DNA of 64,000 nt from Rosa chinensis (lineage: Eukaryota > Streptophyta > Magnoliopsida > Rosales > Rosaceae). The translations under genes and the position numbers were made by a program. The notes below the pieces were generated by a model. That model saw nothing but the letters and a program-made list of their open reading frames with translations. It did no database searches and was not told the DNA's origin. Location of the stretch: contig NC_037090.1 in assembly GCF_002994745.2 (NCBI RefSeq), forward strand, positions 5,949,501-6,013,500, read 5' to 3'. Shown here piece after piece: positions 22,261 through 33,190 of the stretch (the first letter of the stretch is position 1; each line of letters begins with the position of its first letter).

Positions 22261-22701
22261 AAAAAAGAATAGAACAATACCCGACCTCTGTGTAAGTATA
22301 GCTTAAAACTATTTACTTATCTATCTACATATAGTTGATCTCTCTGTCTCTCCAAGTCATATCACAAAGTAACCAGCATTAATACAGCATGTACTAAATG
22401 AATGGGGCTCTGGCGAAACCTAAACCCTAGCCCTCAGTTATGGCGGCCGGTATCAGCCTCCCCTCTACGTTATCTCATGATGACACTCAGAAGCCGACCT
22501 TGTGCGGCGACCACACAACCTTGTCCTAGGTTACTCATCATCTCTTGCAGGAAGGAAATAGGTGATGTGACAGTTATGGATCAGTGCTCTAGTACGATCA
22601 GACGCAATGGTGATTGGGTGGAAGAATGGCCGTGTCAGATCAGGCCGAGGTGAGGCCGGCTGAAGTATGGGTGGTTCGCAACCGGAAACGACCAACGCAT
22701 A

Positions 22702-24538
22702 TGACGCGCTCAAAGCAAGCGCGCAATTTAACCCTGAAATATCGTTAGTAGTATAAGCAAATAGGGATCGTTCTATTCCGGGGATTGAGGGTACACCTGT
22801 CATTGTGAAACAAATAAAGAAAAGTATTATTTACAAAAATAAAATAAAGAATATAAATATATACAATTGTATAAACAAATAAAGAATTAAAATAATAAAG
22901 TATTATTTACAAAAATAAAATAAAGAATAAATATATACAAGTAAACACAAATAAGGGGGGGATTAGGATTCTTAAAATTAAAATTAAAATAAATAAAATA
23001 AAGAAAACGTAAAAACATATATACAAGGGGGGAACGCAAGGAACAAAGATCAAAATCAATTCCATGTAATCAAATTCGATTCAAACCCTATAATTGTTCT
23101 TCCAAGTCATGAGAGAGGAGTTGATCATGTGAAACATTCGAAAGCAAATGATCTCCCATATTTTACTTTTCAATGCTAATTAACCTAAGCGAAAGCACCT
23201 AGATTAATCCTATCAAACATGCAATCAAGCCCTAGAAAGCTAGTCAATCATGACATGTTCAACGCATTAGACATAGAGAAAGGCTATCAACTCAAGTGTA
23301 CAACTTAGTTATGGAAAAGTCCACCTAATTGCAATCCTCTTCAATTAAATTCGATTCTTGTCCAGAACCTTTACTACTTTTGATTCAAGTTACACAAAAC
23401 GAAAAGTCGATTTCATGTTCTTAAACCTAGCACCAATTACATGCAAATCCTATAAGTGTCGACCCAAATAAGATAAACATATAAAAGTTTTCTGTAAAGC
23501 AAATTTAATCGAACAAACTCACATAAGAGACTTAGAATCACAATTATAGAATTCGAAAACTTTATTTAAACATAGAAATTGGGCTTAAACTTTGCCCTAA
23601 ACATTATTGTTAACTAGAATTCATAGTTTTACAAAATCAAACAAAGAAAACAAGAGAAAGGATATAATACACCTTGAAAGATGAATGATAAAGCCTTGAG
23701 ACGAAGAACTTGAAGATCCTTGAAAGCAAGCAATCTTCTAGGGACGACACAAGGGTGGATGGCGGTTGAGAAATTGATGTATTGCATGGCTTCTCTTTCT
23801 CTTGGCTTGAAAATGAAGAACAAGAAAACTAGAGAATGGAAAAGAAATATGGAGAGGAAATGGAGAGACAAGGAGATGGAATGGATGAAGGAATGTGGTC
23901 TTTTGAGAGTGAGAGGAGAAGTGTATTTATAGCCCAAAAAATGATGAATGGAGGGTGGAGATGAACATAAATAAAGGGCTAGATATGTTAGACAAATTTG
24001 TAAAAAATATCTTCCCACTTGTTTATCACTTGTTCAACTTGAATTGATTTTCCTCCTCAAGATTTTCCACTTGGTTGCAACTTTGATTTTCCTCCTCAAG
24101 ATTTTCCACTTGGTTGCAACTTTGATTTTCCTCCTCAAGATTTTCCACTTAGTTGCAACTTTGATTTTCCTCCTCAAGATTTTCCACTTAGTTGCAACTT
24201 TGATTTTCCTCCTCAAGATTTTCCACTTGGTTGCAACTTTGATTTTCCTCCTCAAGATTTTCCACTTGGTTGCAACTTTGATTTTCCACCTCAAGATTTT
24301 CCACTTGCTTGGAGGTCCTAAAAATAGAAACTAATAAGAAAAATAGAAACTTTCCTAAAATGAAAAATGGCAACTTACTAAAAATGATAAATAGAAACTA
24401 CAAAAATATAAACTTTCTACAAATAGGAACTTTCCCAATCAAAGAATGGAAACTTTCCTAAACAGGATTTTAATAAGGAAATAACGTAAGAAATGTAGGG
24501 AAATGCAGTTAAAACGTCGCATTAAAATGCTCCTATCA
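22702..24538 (-). repeat. 3' LTR of the retrotransposon
   Basis: 1837 bp, paired with 29716-31551. It contains a 39-bp tandem repeat. Next to the host junction (22702-22724) it differs from the other LTR over a short block, TGACGCGCTCAAAGC versus TGACGTCGCTTTTGG. Confidence 0.9.
24046..24310. repeat. 39-bp minisatellite in the 3' LTR
   Basis: Nearly seven copies of a 39-bp unit containing GATTTTCCTCCTCAAG and CCACTTGGTTGCAACTTT. Two inner copies carry CTTAGTTG. As 39 is a multiple of three, long ORFs open on both strands without being genes. The same array is at 31059-31323. Confidence 0.9.
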
Positions 24539-26439
24539 AATTCCCCCACACTTAGCTTTTGCTAGTCCCTTAGCAAAATCACACTAAGACACACACTAAC
24601 ACTCAACGAAAATTAAAGACTCTACAAAAACAATGACTCTATTGCCCTTCAACTTTTTGTCTCAGAAATCTCTTACTTTCACAACATCAAGATTAGCACT
24701 CAACCAAGAATCAATATGTAGATATTCAAGAGTTAATTAAAACATATAATCAACACATACACAAGTAGGACTTGGTTGTGACAATGGTGATGGTTTCTGT
24801 TAAGCATGCTTCGAACAAGTATGATTCATATCCTCACAAGGTATATCCACTCTTTCTTCTCTCAGAATTCAAGACAATGCTTAAAAGCTTATAATCACTC
24901 AATTATATGTGAGAGAAAATATTTTGAGGCAATCAAATAGCTCACATATATAAGAAACGAAAAGCACTTTGTGAATATAATTTTTTTGAAAAGATCTCAT
25001 GAAGGATATCAATTACTTGCACGGATGGACCCAAGCCATAGGTTCAACTCTTGTAACTCATCTCCACATCAAGGGCTGTCCCATCTTAAGGATCAAGAAG
25101 GTCTTCTCAAAGGTTGTAATGGGGCTAAGGCTCAAGGTTTAAAGAAATGAAAGGTAAGGATTTATCAAAATGTCCTAAAAACCTAGCAGAGCAAATGTAG
25201 ATGTAGAGACCTCAAGAAATCCACCAAGGCATTGCAAAAACGTCACTTTCCCTAGAGGTAACATAAAAGGGCCTAATGTCTTCATGTTGGGCCAAATCTT
25301 CATTGTAAACTTCCCTAGAACTATAGTGGAATGGACAAAGGCCAAATTTTTCTGTAGTGGGCCTTCAGTTCAAAGTAAACTCCAAAATCACTAAGTATGG
25401 GGGACTAAAATCCATAAACATTTTTCTTTCTTTTCTTTTCTAGCCGTACACAATTTTTTTCTTTTCTTTTCATTTTTCACGGCTTTCACAATTTTTTTTT
25501 TTTTCATGGACAAGTCTACCCCCACACTTGAACTTTCACCTCTTCTCAATCTTCTTTCTCAATGCCAAATCCTCAAGTAAAGTCCCAAAATATAGCTCCA
25601 CTAAGTTTTTAGAACAAAGGGTAGGAGTGTAGCTATACTAAGGTTCAGGGTTAAGGATTTAAGGGTGATGAAAGAAAAGGCTTAATGTAAGCTCAAAGGG
25701 GTTTATCTAAGAGAGTCCCATGACGGGCACAAATAGGGACACATGCTTATTTGGCAATGGTGATAATTCCTAGGTTGCCTCTATCCCTTCCAGAATCAGG
25801 GCCATGTATTGACAAACGTTTCAACAAGCACAAGAGCGAATTCTAGCATTCTCTAGTCCATCAAACTTAATCTATGGCAAGCAATCAATCAAATGAAAGA
25901 GTAATGAGATCATCAAAACATCGCCAAGAAATTAAGAATATATTTTTCAATTATCACTCCAAGAAAAAGGGACATGGCTCAAATATCTCACATGGGCTTT
26001 TATGAATCAAAACTCATCCTAACATGCTCATATTCTGTACCAAGGTTACGAAATCCATATCCACTACACATGCATGCATTTTTCATATATCTCAATTAAC
26101 CAAAGAATACCATTTTAAAAATCATCTCAATTTTGTGATCCTCTTTTAATCATGATTTTAGAGATATAGAATCATCTTAGACAGTTGAAAGGGCATTCTA
26201 AGACTCAAAAACAAAAACAAAAGTAACTAAATTTTTTTTTTTAAATAATTTAATTTCAACACTTAGGTACGGGAACAGGGAGTCTCGATGTGCAATGGGA
26301 CTGAAACAGCTACCATTTTTCAAGACTATGTTTAATCCAATATACCTTAGTGTATCACAACATCAATTAAAAACACAAAAAAACACAATCCAACTTCAAC
26401 TATTTTTTTTTTTTTTATACTAACTACTAAAAACACAAT
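24539..26439 (-). other. Non-coding interior of the retrotransposon
   Basis: No domain of gag, protease, reverse transcriptase, RNase H or integrase is seen in any frame. The stretch has several T-rich or A-rich runs (for example 25491-25504 and 26402-26416). Confidence 0.6.
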
Positions 26440-26712
26440 AAAGCAATAACCCTTCCCCCATACTTAATTCATGCATTGTCCTCAATGTATAAACAAATAT
26501 AAATCATGCAAAGCATAAATCAAGCATAGAAGAGAAAATTAACACAACGAAACCTAAAACAACCTAAAATTCATGAAAATAAAATAGAAGGAAGAGTTCA
26601 AGAAAGCAAATCTGTGTTTGATGGCTCCTCCACAGCTACAGTTGAAATGGGTTGCCTCCCATGCAGCGCTTAATGTTTAAAGTCTTTCAGCCTAGACTTG
26701 TACCTCCATTTA
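26440..26712 (-). repeat. Left direct repeat flanking the homeobox cargo
   Basis: It shares order and motifs with 28705-28945: CTTCCCCCA-ACTTAA, ATGCATTGTCCTCAATGT, GAAAGCAAATCTG, GGGTTGCCTCCCA-G-AGCGCTT, and a CAGCC...GTACCT end. The two copies bracket 26713-28704. Confidence 0.65.
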
Positions 26713-27240
26713 CTCCTTTGGAGGAGCGGTATGCTGGCGAGTGGCAGCCCTCTTGCTGGTTTCAGCCTTCGGAGGCGGGTCCTCATGTTGTGATGCAGTA
26801 GCGTCCTTGCGAGGAAACCCAGGAGGATAACTCTGCAAGTTATTGACTTCCTGAGCAAGCTTGTTTATTGCAGTGTGACAGCGGATCAAAGAGCAGTTCA
26901 TCTCAGAGATGTAATCGATCATGCAATTGACTCTCCAATCTGTCACCATAATACCATCGCGGAGAGAGGAACGCAAATCATCAATCGAATCCGACAAGCT
27001 TTCCAGGGTGGCCATAGGGCGAGGAGCACGAGCAGCTGGTGAGGAAGAAGACTCTCCGGGATGCAGTCTGGGAGAGCGACGAGGCAGAGGAGGGGGACTG
27101 CGGGTACGCTCACGGATAGGACGATGGTCCCATGGATGAGTAAGCCCAGCTCTAGTGGCCGCTTGACGACCTTCTTCTTCCAAAGAGAGAACATGGCGTT
27201 GATTGACGCCCCTGCGAGGGGTAACCTTGGTTCGAGCCAT
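26713..27240 (-). CDS. Retroelement-borne ORF of unknown function
   Basis: An open frame of about 175 residues starting MARTKVTPRRGVNQRH. It has an Arg/Pro/Ser-rich middle (RTRSPPPLPRRSPRLHPGE) followed by a more helical part (LSDSIDDLRSSLRDGI; INKLAQEVNNLQSYPPGF). The frame is open upstream to 27357, but the MARTK start follows the basic-tail style of retroelement proteins. It resembles ORFs seen in plant non-autonomous gypsy elements, though I cannot name a domain. It is divergent from the WUS-type gene; about 590 bp separate the two starts. Confidence 0.5.
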
Positions 27241-27420
27241 GAGGAAGTAGAAGGAATTTGAAACTGCACGCTTTAGACAAACCTTAGTAAAATCTGGAGG
27301 AGACAAAAAAGGATGTATATGTAAAGCACAAAATAGGGTAGAAATCTCAACAGGCACACGGTTTTAACAAAGCTTCTCCGGGAATGAGAAGAGTTATGAC
27401 AGTTCACGGCCCAAGAAACT

Positions 27421-27720
27421 CCCCCACGTGTAAATATTCCTTTCTTTTCCTGGATTTATGGCATGCTTTCGGCTATAGCTCCTCGAGATTCGTTTGATTC
27501 CCCCACGCGTCCTTCTTTTCCTTGATTCACGGCAATTAAACCTGCTTTCGGCTGTAGCTTGTCTGTCACAGCTCCTCGAGATTCGTTTGGTTCCCCCACG
27601 TGTCTTCCACTCGGCAACAGCTTTTCTGTGTTTGCGGGTGACTTTAATCCAACGCGTAGATTTAATCTCAGAGGTCGTCCATCCAACGGTGGAGATCTGC
27701 TCACTCGTTCTATAATTAGG
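27421..27720 (+). promoter_or_regulatory. Putative promoter of the WUS-type gene with repeated G-box motifs
   Basis: CCCCCACGTGT occurs at 27421-27431 and 27593-27603, with a variant CCCCCACGCGT at 27500-27510. They lie in tandemly related blocks that also share GCTTTCGGCT-TAGCT and CTCGAGATTCGTTTG-TTC. CACGTG is the plant G-box. A TATAATTA box is at 27711-27718, about 115 bp before the ATG. The region could serve both divergent ORFs. Confidence 0.45.
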
Positions 27721-27832
27721 TGCATTCTGAGGGAGCGACTATTCACTCCAAAAGAAAATTCTTCCGAGTTCCATCCTTTCTCTCTCAACCCTTCAGCCTT
27801 TCTTTCGAAACTCCAATCCTTTCTTCATCAAC

Positions 27833-28507
27833 ATGGAACCACGAACTCTGCAACTAATGGAGTTACAAACCCAGCAACAAATGGAATTACAAGCCCAGCA
27901 ACCAACCGAGGAGGGAGGAAGCATCCAAGCAGCCGGGAGTAGTAACCGGTGGGCTCCCACACCGCCTCAACTAAGAATCCTCAAGGGCCTTTACTATGAT
28001 AAGGGTTTTAAGTACCCAACTCCAGAGCAGATTCAAGAGATCTGCCTTCATCTGAAACAGTATGGGCAGATCGAGGACAAGAACGTCTTCTTTTGGTTCC
28101 AGAACCTCAAGGCTCGTGAGAGGCAGAAGTTGAAGGAATTTCGGAACGTTCCGGTTGGTGGATCTCTCGATCTCAATTTTGGATCCACTAGTTCTACTGA
28201 TGATGGTAGATCCATTGATCTAAACTTTGGGTCACGTGTCGGCTATGGTGTTGACCCATATTCCTCCTCACCCTTCAACACTAATACCAGTACTACCTCC
28301 TTTGGCACAACAGGAGGACAATCTTTCATGGAACAACGAGGAGGAGATCACCAGGAGATTGAAACCCTTCCACTATTCCCCATGCATGGTGAGGACATCT
28401 TTGGCAACATGAAGACTACTTCCGAGGGAGGTGGCGGTTATGGCGGTGGCTCTCACATTTCCCTTGAGCTCAGTCTCAACTCCTACAGAGATGCAGACAT
28501 GGCTTAG
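27833..28507 (+). CDS. WUS: WUSCHEL-type (WOX) homeodomain protein inside an LTR retrotransposon
   Basis: An uninterrupted 224-codon ORF. The N-terminus is Gln-rich. A WOX homeodomain spans about residues 38-102 (NRWAPTPPQLRILKGLYYDK ... NVFFWFQNLKARERQK). A perfect WUS-box TLPLFPMHGEDI is at 178-189, and an EAR-like LELSLN is near the C-terminus (211-216), as in WUSCHEL. Two extra DLNFGS repeats (113-118 and 129-134) look like further repression motifs. The helix-3 signature has QNLKAR where WUS has QNHKAR. WUSCHEL maintains stem cells in the shoot meristem and represses or activates transcription through these motifs (family knowledge). The protein is shorter than typical WUS (about 290) and the CDS has no introns, unlike cellular WUS genes. 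It lies antisense within the retrotransposon at 22702-31551. Confidence 0.88.
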   Translation: MEPRTLQLMELQTQQQMELQAQQPTEEGGSIQAAGSSNRWAPTPPQLRILKGLYYDKGFKYPTPEQIQEICLHLKQYGQIEDKNVFFWFQNLKARERQKLKEFRNVPVGGSLDLNFGSTSSTDDGRSIDLNFGSRVGYGVDPYSSSPFNTNTSTTSFGTTGGQSFMEQRGGDHQEIETLPLFPMHGEDIFGNMKTTSEGGGGYGGGSHISLELSLNSYRDADMA

Positions 28508-28704
28508 TATTATTATTATTATTATTATATATATATATATTTTTTAATTTTTAAATTTTTTTTTTTTTTTTTTTTGTAAATAAGACTGAATGAATGCAAT
28601 TTTTTTTTTTAATATTTTTTTAATATTTTTTTTTTATAGAAAGGACTCAAAAATAAAAGACAAATATATATATAGGACTCAAAATGAAAGACAAAAATAT
28701 AAAT
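28508..28704. repeat. Low-complexity A/T stretch after the WUS-type gene
   Basis: ATT and AT microsatellites (28507-28542) and long T-runs (28556-28575). It could hold the 3' end of the WUS-type transcript. No poly-A tail of a retrocopy is seen on the coding strand. Confidence 0.5.
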
Positions 28705-28945
28705 CTCTTCCCCCACACTTAAATATTGCATTATCCTCAATGTAATTAATTAAAAGCATGCAATGAAATAAGTAAGCATAGATAGAAGACATTTATGAAA
28801 ACAAATCCTAAAATAAAAACAATAGAGAAAAAATGAAAAATAAAAAGAAATAGGGAAAGAGAAAGCAAATCTGATTATATTCTGAATTGGGTTGCCTCCC
28901 AAGTAGCGCTTGTATTTTACGTCTTGCAGCCAGACAGTACCTACA
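28705..28945 (-). repeat. Right direct repeat flanking the homeobox cargo
   Basis: Diverged partner of 26440-26712. The shared GGGTTGCCTCCCAAGTAGCG type of sequence is common in plant gypsy-like element interiors. Confidence 0.65.
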
Positions 28946-29693
28946 TTAAATAAAGTTAGTAACTAAAATTAACAAAGAAATACAAAATAAAAACAAGTAT
29001 AACTATTAATTACAAACTACAAGTATTATTAACAAGTATATTGTACATAGGACACAAATTAAGTACACAAGTGAGTATAAAACGTGAAAAGTATTTTTAC
29101 AAGTTTATAGTGTGAAACAACAAAATAATTTACACGTATAGAGTATTCACAAGTATTTCTTTTATTATAAACATTATTGATATCGAATCAAATTCCAAGC
29201 GGTAAATCAAGTGGACGTGCGGCCCAAGTATAGTCGCCTAGACACAAACTCCCTTTCAAATCGTTTGGGCAACCTTACTGAAATGGCCAGGTGGGGGAGG
29301 ACGAACACGAGAGGAAAAATCCATTTTGGCATGAGCTACTCCCACATTGTGGTTTAGGCCCATTTGCAAGCACTTCTGGATTCAAAAACCCGTCATGAAC
29401 GTTGTCCCCTTCCTAGACACCATTTCACATAGGCTTTCTTACTAAGATGAGAAAGTTCATAAGTGTGAAGACAGTTCAACAAGTGTTAATAAAGGCCGCC
29501 CTCAACCTTAAGGGACCTGAGTTAGGTACCAATAAGGGGTTTAGGCCAATATTAACAAAAGAGACTTCACCTATTCCTCTCAATTTACAACCTACAATTA
29601 AAATTCGTGTTCAATAATATAAATAATATTTAAACTAAGTTTTAAACAATTTATATACAATAAATGAAACAATTTAGCAAGTGATTTTTCAAT
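28946..29693 (-). other. Leader region of the retrotransposon
   Basis: AT-rich interior between the primer site and the right direct repeat. No coding domain is seen. Confidence 0.5.
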
Positions 29694-29710
29694 CCCCGGC
29701 AACGGCGCCA
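29694..29710 (-). promoter_or_regulatory. Primer-binding site (tRNA-Asp type)
   Basis: The minus strand reads TGGCGCCGTTGCCGGGG, complementary to the 3' end of plant tRNA-Asp including CCA. It lies 5 bp from the 5' LTR and fixes the orientation of the element as minus. Confidence 0.85.
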
Positions 29711-29715
29711 AAAAT

Positions 29716-31551
29716 TGACGTCGCTTTTGGGAAGCGCGCAATTTAACCCTGAAATATCGTTAGTAGTATAAGCAAATAGGGATCGTTCTATTCCGGGGAT
29801 TGAGGGTACACCTGTCATTGTGAAACAAATAAAGAAAAGTATTATTTACAAAAATAAAATAAAGAATATAAATATATACAATTGTATAAACAAATAAAGA
29901 ATTAAAATAATAAAGTATTATTTACAAAAATAAAATAAAGAATAAATATATACAAGTAAACACAAATAAGGGGGGATTAGGATTCTTAAAATTAAAATTA
30001 AAATAAATAAAATAAAGAAAACGTAAAAACATATATACAAGGGGGAACGCAAGGAACAAAGATCAAAATCAATTCCATGTAATCAAATTCGATTCAAACC
30101 CTATAATTGTTCTTCCAAGTCATGAGAGAGGAGTTGATCATGTGAAACATTCGAAAGCAAATGATCTCCCATATTTTACTTTTCAATGCTAATTAACCTA
30201 AGCGAAAGCACCTAGATTAATCCTATCAAACATGCAATCAAGCCCTAGAAAGCTAGTCAATCATGACATGTTCAACGCATTAGACATAGAGAAAGGCTAT
30301 CAACTCAAGTGTACAACTTAGTTATGGAAAAGTCCACCTAATTGCAATCCTCTTCAATTAAATTCGATTCTTGTCCAGAACCTTTACTACTTTTGATTCA
30401 AGTTACACAAAACGAAAAGTCGATTTCATGTTCTTAAACCTAGCACCAATTACATGCAAATCCTATAAGTGTCGACCCAAATAAGATAAACATATAAAAG
30501 TTTTCTGTAAAGCAAATTTAATCGAACAAACTCACATAAGAGACTTAGAATCACAATTATAGAATTCGAAAACTTTATTTAAACATAGAAATTGGGCTTA
30601 AACTTTGCCCTAAACATTATTGTTAACTAGAATTCATAGTTTTACAAAATCAAACAAAGAAAACAAGAGAAAGGATATAATACACCTTGAAAGATGAATG
30701 ATAAAGCCTTGAGACGAAGAACTTGAAGATCCTTGAAAGCAAGCAATCTTCTAGGGACGACACAAGGGTGGATGGCGGTTGAGAAATTGATGTATTGCAT
30801 GGCTTCTCTTTCTCTTGGCTTGAAAATGAAGAACAAGAAAACTAGAGAATGGAAAAGAAATATGGAGAGGAAATGGAGAGACAAGGAGATGGAATGGATG
30901 AAGGAATGTGGTCTTTTGAGAGTGAGAGGAGAAGTGTATTTATAGCCCAAAAAATGATGAATGGAGGGTGGAGATGAACATAAATAAAGGGCTAGATATG
31001 TTAGACAAATTTGTAAAAAATATCTTCCCACTTGTTTATCACTTGTTCAACTTGAATTGATTTTCCTCCTCAAGATTTTCCACTTGGTTGCAACTTTGAT
31101 TTTCCTCCTCAAGATTTTCCACTTGGTTGCAACTTTGATTTTCCTCCTCAAGATTTTCCACTTAGTTGCAACTTTGATTTTCCTCCTCAAGATTTTCCAC
31201 TTAGTTGCAACTTTGATTTTCCTCCTCAAGATTTTCCACTTGGTTGCAACTTTGATTTTCCTCCTCAAGATTTTCCACTTGGTTGCAACTTTGATTTTCC
31301 ACCTCAAGATTTTCCACTTGCTTGGAGGTCCTAAAAATAGAAACTAATAAGAAAAATAGAAACTTTCCTAAAATGAAAAATGGCAACTTACTAAAAATGA
31401 TAAATAGAAACTACAAAAATATAAACTTTCTACAAATAGGAACTTTCCCAATCAAAGAATGGAAACTTTCCTAAACAGGATTTTAATAAGGAAATAACGT
31501 AAGAAATGTAGGGAAATGCAGTTAAAACGTCGCATTAAAATGCTCCTATCA
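29716..31551 (-). repeat. 5' LTR of the retrotransposon
   Basis: 1836 bp, the partner of 22702-24538. The minisatellite at 31059-31323 is preserved copy for copy. Confidence 0.9.
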
Positions 31552-32431
31552 GCATACAGTCAGGAAGCCACTAGATGAGAGGTTCTGGGTGGCGAACGTG
31601 TGACCTCTGGACCCGAATCCAACCGGCCAAACTCATTTTTGATGGCGGCGCCAGTCTTTGCACTCCAACTGTTGGAAGTGGCGAAGATTGTCGTCGTACA
31701 CTATGAAGCGAATCAGGTTTTGGAGTCTGCAGAGCACGCCGGTGGGGTGTCTGAAACGATGGCGGTGGCTGCATCTGGAGTGGTAGCGACGGCGTAGGAA
31801 GTGCTTGGCAGTGGAGCGACAAGTGGGGTGGCCAGATCGTTTTGGGGGCCCAAATGGAGTGGGTGGCCCAACTCAGTTTGGGTGCTCAAATCATTTTGGA
31901 AGCCCGAACGATTGTGGTGGCCCAAATCAGTTTTGAGGCTAAAATCAAATGGGCCTGGAGTGTCCAAACCGGCTCTGAGTTCCTTTCGGCATTAGGCTCT
32001 TTGGTGGACCCTGCGAATAGACTCCTTTTCTTCTGAGTTTCATATTTGAGATCCCAGAGGATCATTACCCTACAGCTGGAGGCTCGAGAAAAGGGCAAAG
32101 GAAAGCTATAGGTTTTCTTGGTCTTCTTGCCTACTACTAGAAAGTTGGTCTTCTATTACTTTCATCTTAGTTTTCTCTAGTTGTACACCAATTGAGGTAT
32201 CTAGGCGACTATGTTTACTTTTCAAAGAGAGGTTAGTAGTGAGGATTTGTTTCCTTGTAGTTTGGCTCAAATATGTGAGCGTATGTGTTAACAGTGAGGG
32301 TCACATGTCCTTTGCTCGGTAGCTTGTGTCATTTATGATTTTGGTATGAAACAGCATCTGATGTACGTGCCTTCTGGCCATAGATAAATTAATGAAGTTA
32401 TTTATTTTCTCAAAAAAATAGAACAATACCC

Positions 32432-33190
32432 TATTATATTTTACAAGTTTTTCGGTGTTCTGTTCAGAATTTGACAAATAGTTAAAAATAATAATTTAAA
32501 AATGAGTCGAGAATTTTGAGTTTCATCAGTTGTAGAATTTGTTAAAAATCATGATTTGAGAGTAGATATATTTTTGGGACAAAATAAGAACATAAGATTC
32601 AACAAAAAAAAATCGTGCTAAATCCACAGTTGTGGGTGGCAGATGATGATCTCGGTCCATTTCTATTTTTTGGAGAAAGTTCTTTTCTTTTTTTTTTTGA
32701 GAATATTTGGAGAAAGTTCCTTGATTGTGGAAAAGTTGGGAATATGTTGATATATATATGGACTTCTTTAGCCAAGGCCCAAAAATTGGGCCAACATCAC
32801 ATGTAAACAAGGCCGACACTACAGTCCATCTATCAATCTCCAGTCTATTGTCTCCCTATATAAAATTCCCCGCTGTTCCAACCCGAACAGAGCACAATCC
32901 CCTAATTCGAATTAGGGTTCCGTCCAGATCAAAATCCCCTACTCTCTTTCTGCCCCAAATCCAAAACCTGGCCAAACCCTAGAGTCGGGATCAGAACCTC
33001 AATCAACATTACCCATCTCTGAAGCTTTAGTGAGGTAAATTTTGGGTTCGTGTTTCGCTTTTCCTAGATTAATCAAGCTTATACTTGTGTGTTCACAAGA
33101 AACTAAAACCCCTACCTTTACTGACCTGGGTTTAGGGTTTAGGGTGGGGTTCTCTTAATTTTCGATACTAGAAAGCAAGACTATCTAGGG
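32432..33190 (+). promoter_or_regulatory. Promoter and leader of PTP1
   Basis: A CTATATAAAA box at 32856-32865 precedes a CT-rich leader. A probable leader intron runs from 33035 (GAG|gtaaat) to 33188 (ctatctag), ending two bases before the ATG at 33191. The stretch before 32850 has no gene. Confidence 0.5.

Larger units (their letters stand above)
22702..31551 (-). mobile_element. Young non-autonomous LTR retrotransposon carrying a homeobox gene
   Basis: The LTRs are 22702-24538 and 29716-31551, reading TGATAGG...CGTCA on the minus strand. A 5-bp target duplication GCATA lies at 22697-22701 and 31552-31556. The primer site (29694-29710, minus strand TGGCGCCGTTGCCGGGG) matches the 3' end of plant tRNA-Asp plus CCA. 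A polypurine tract (minus AGTGTGGGGGAATT) abuts the other LTR. The LTRs appear identical except for two single-G length differences and a short block at one end, so the insertion is young. The 5.2 kb interior has no recognisable gag-pol, making it a large non-autonomous element, probably of Ty3/gypsy descent. It contains a minus-strand ORF and, on the plus strand, an intact WUSCHEL-type gene. Confidence 0.9.
22283..32416 (+). mobile_element. Short LINE-like retroelement split by the LTR retrotransposon
   Basis: Two halves, 22283-22701 and 31557-32416, are flanked by a 15-bp direct repeat AATAGAACAATACCC (22268-22282 and 32417-32431). The right half ends in a short A-run, which fits target-primed reverse transcription. 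The left half includes MAAGISLPSTLSHDDTQKPT before a stop. The right half has only broken frames. The joined element is about 1.28 kb without reverse transcriptase, so it is a deleted LINE derivative. Confidence 0.7.

Noticed and set aside
23629..24018. 129-codon minus-strand ORF present in both LTRs
   Set aside because: It lies in the LTR, is hydrophobic low-complexity in part, and no domain is seen; duplicated only because the LTRs are.
24034..24334. Overlapping ORFs of about 86-96 codons on both strands
   Set aside because: They arise from the 39-bp minisatellite, whose length is a multiple of three; no protein family resemblance.
27456..27788. 110-codon minus-strand ORF between the two cargo genes
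   Set aside because: Its internal repetition mirrors the tandem DNA blocks, and it overlaps the likely promoter; no family resemblance.
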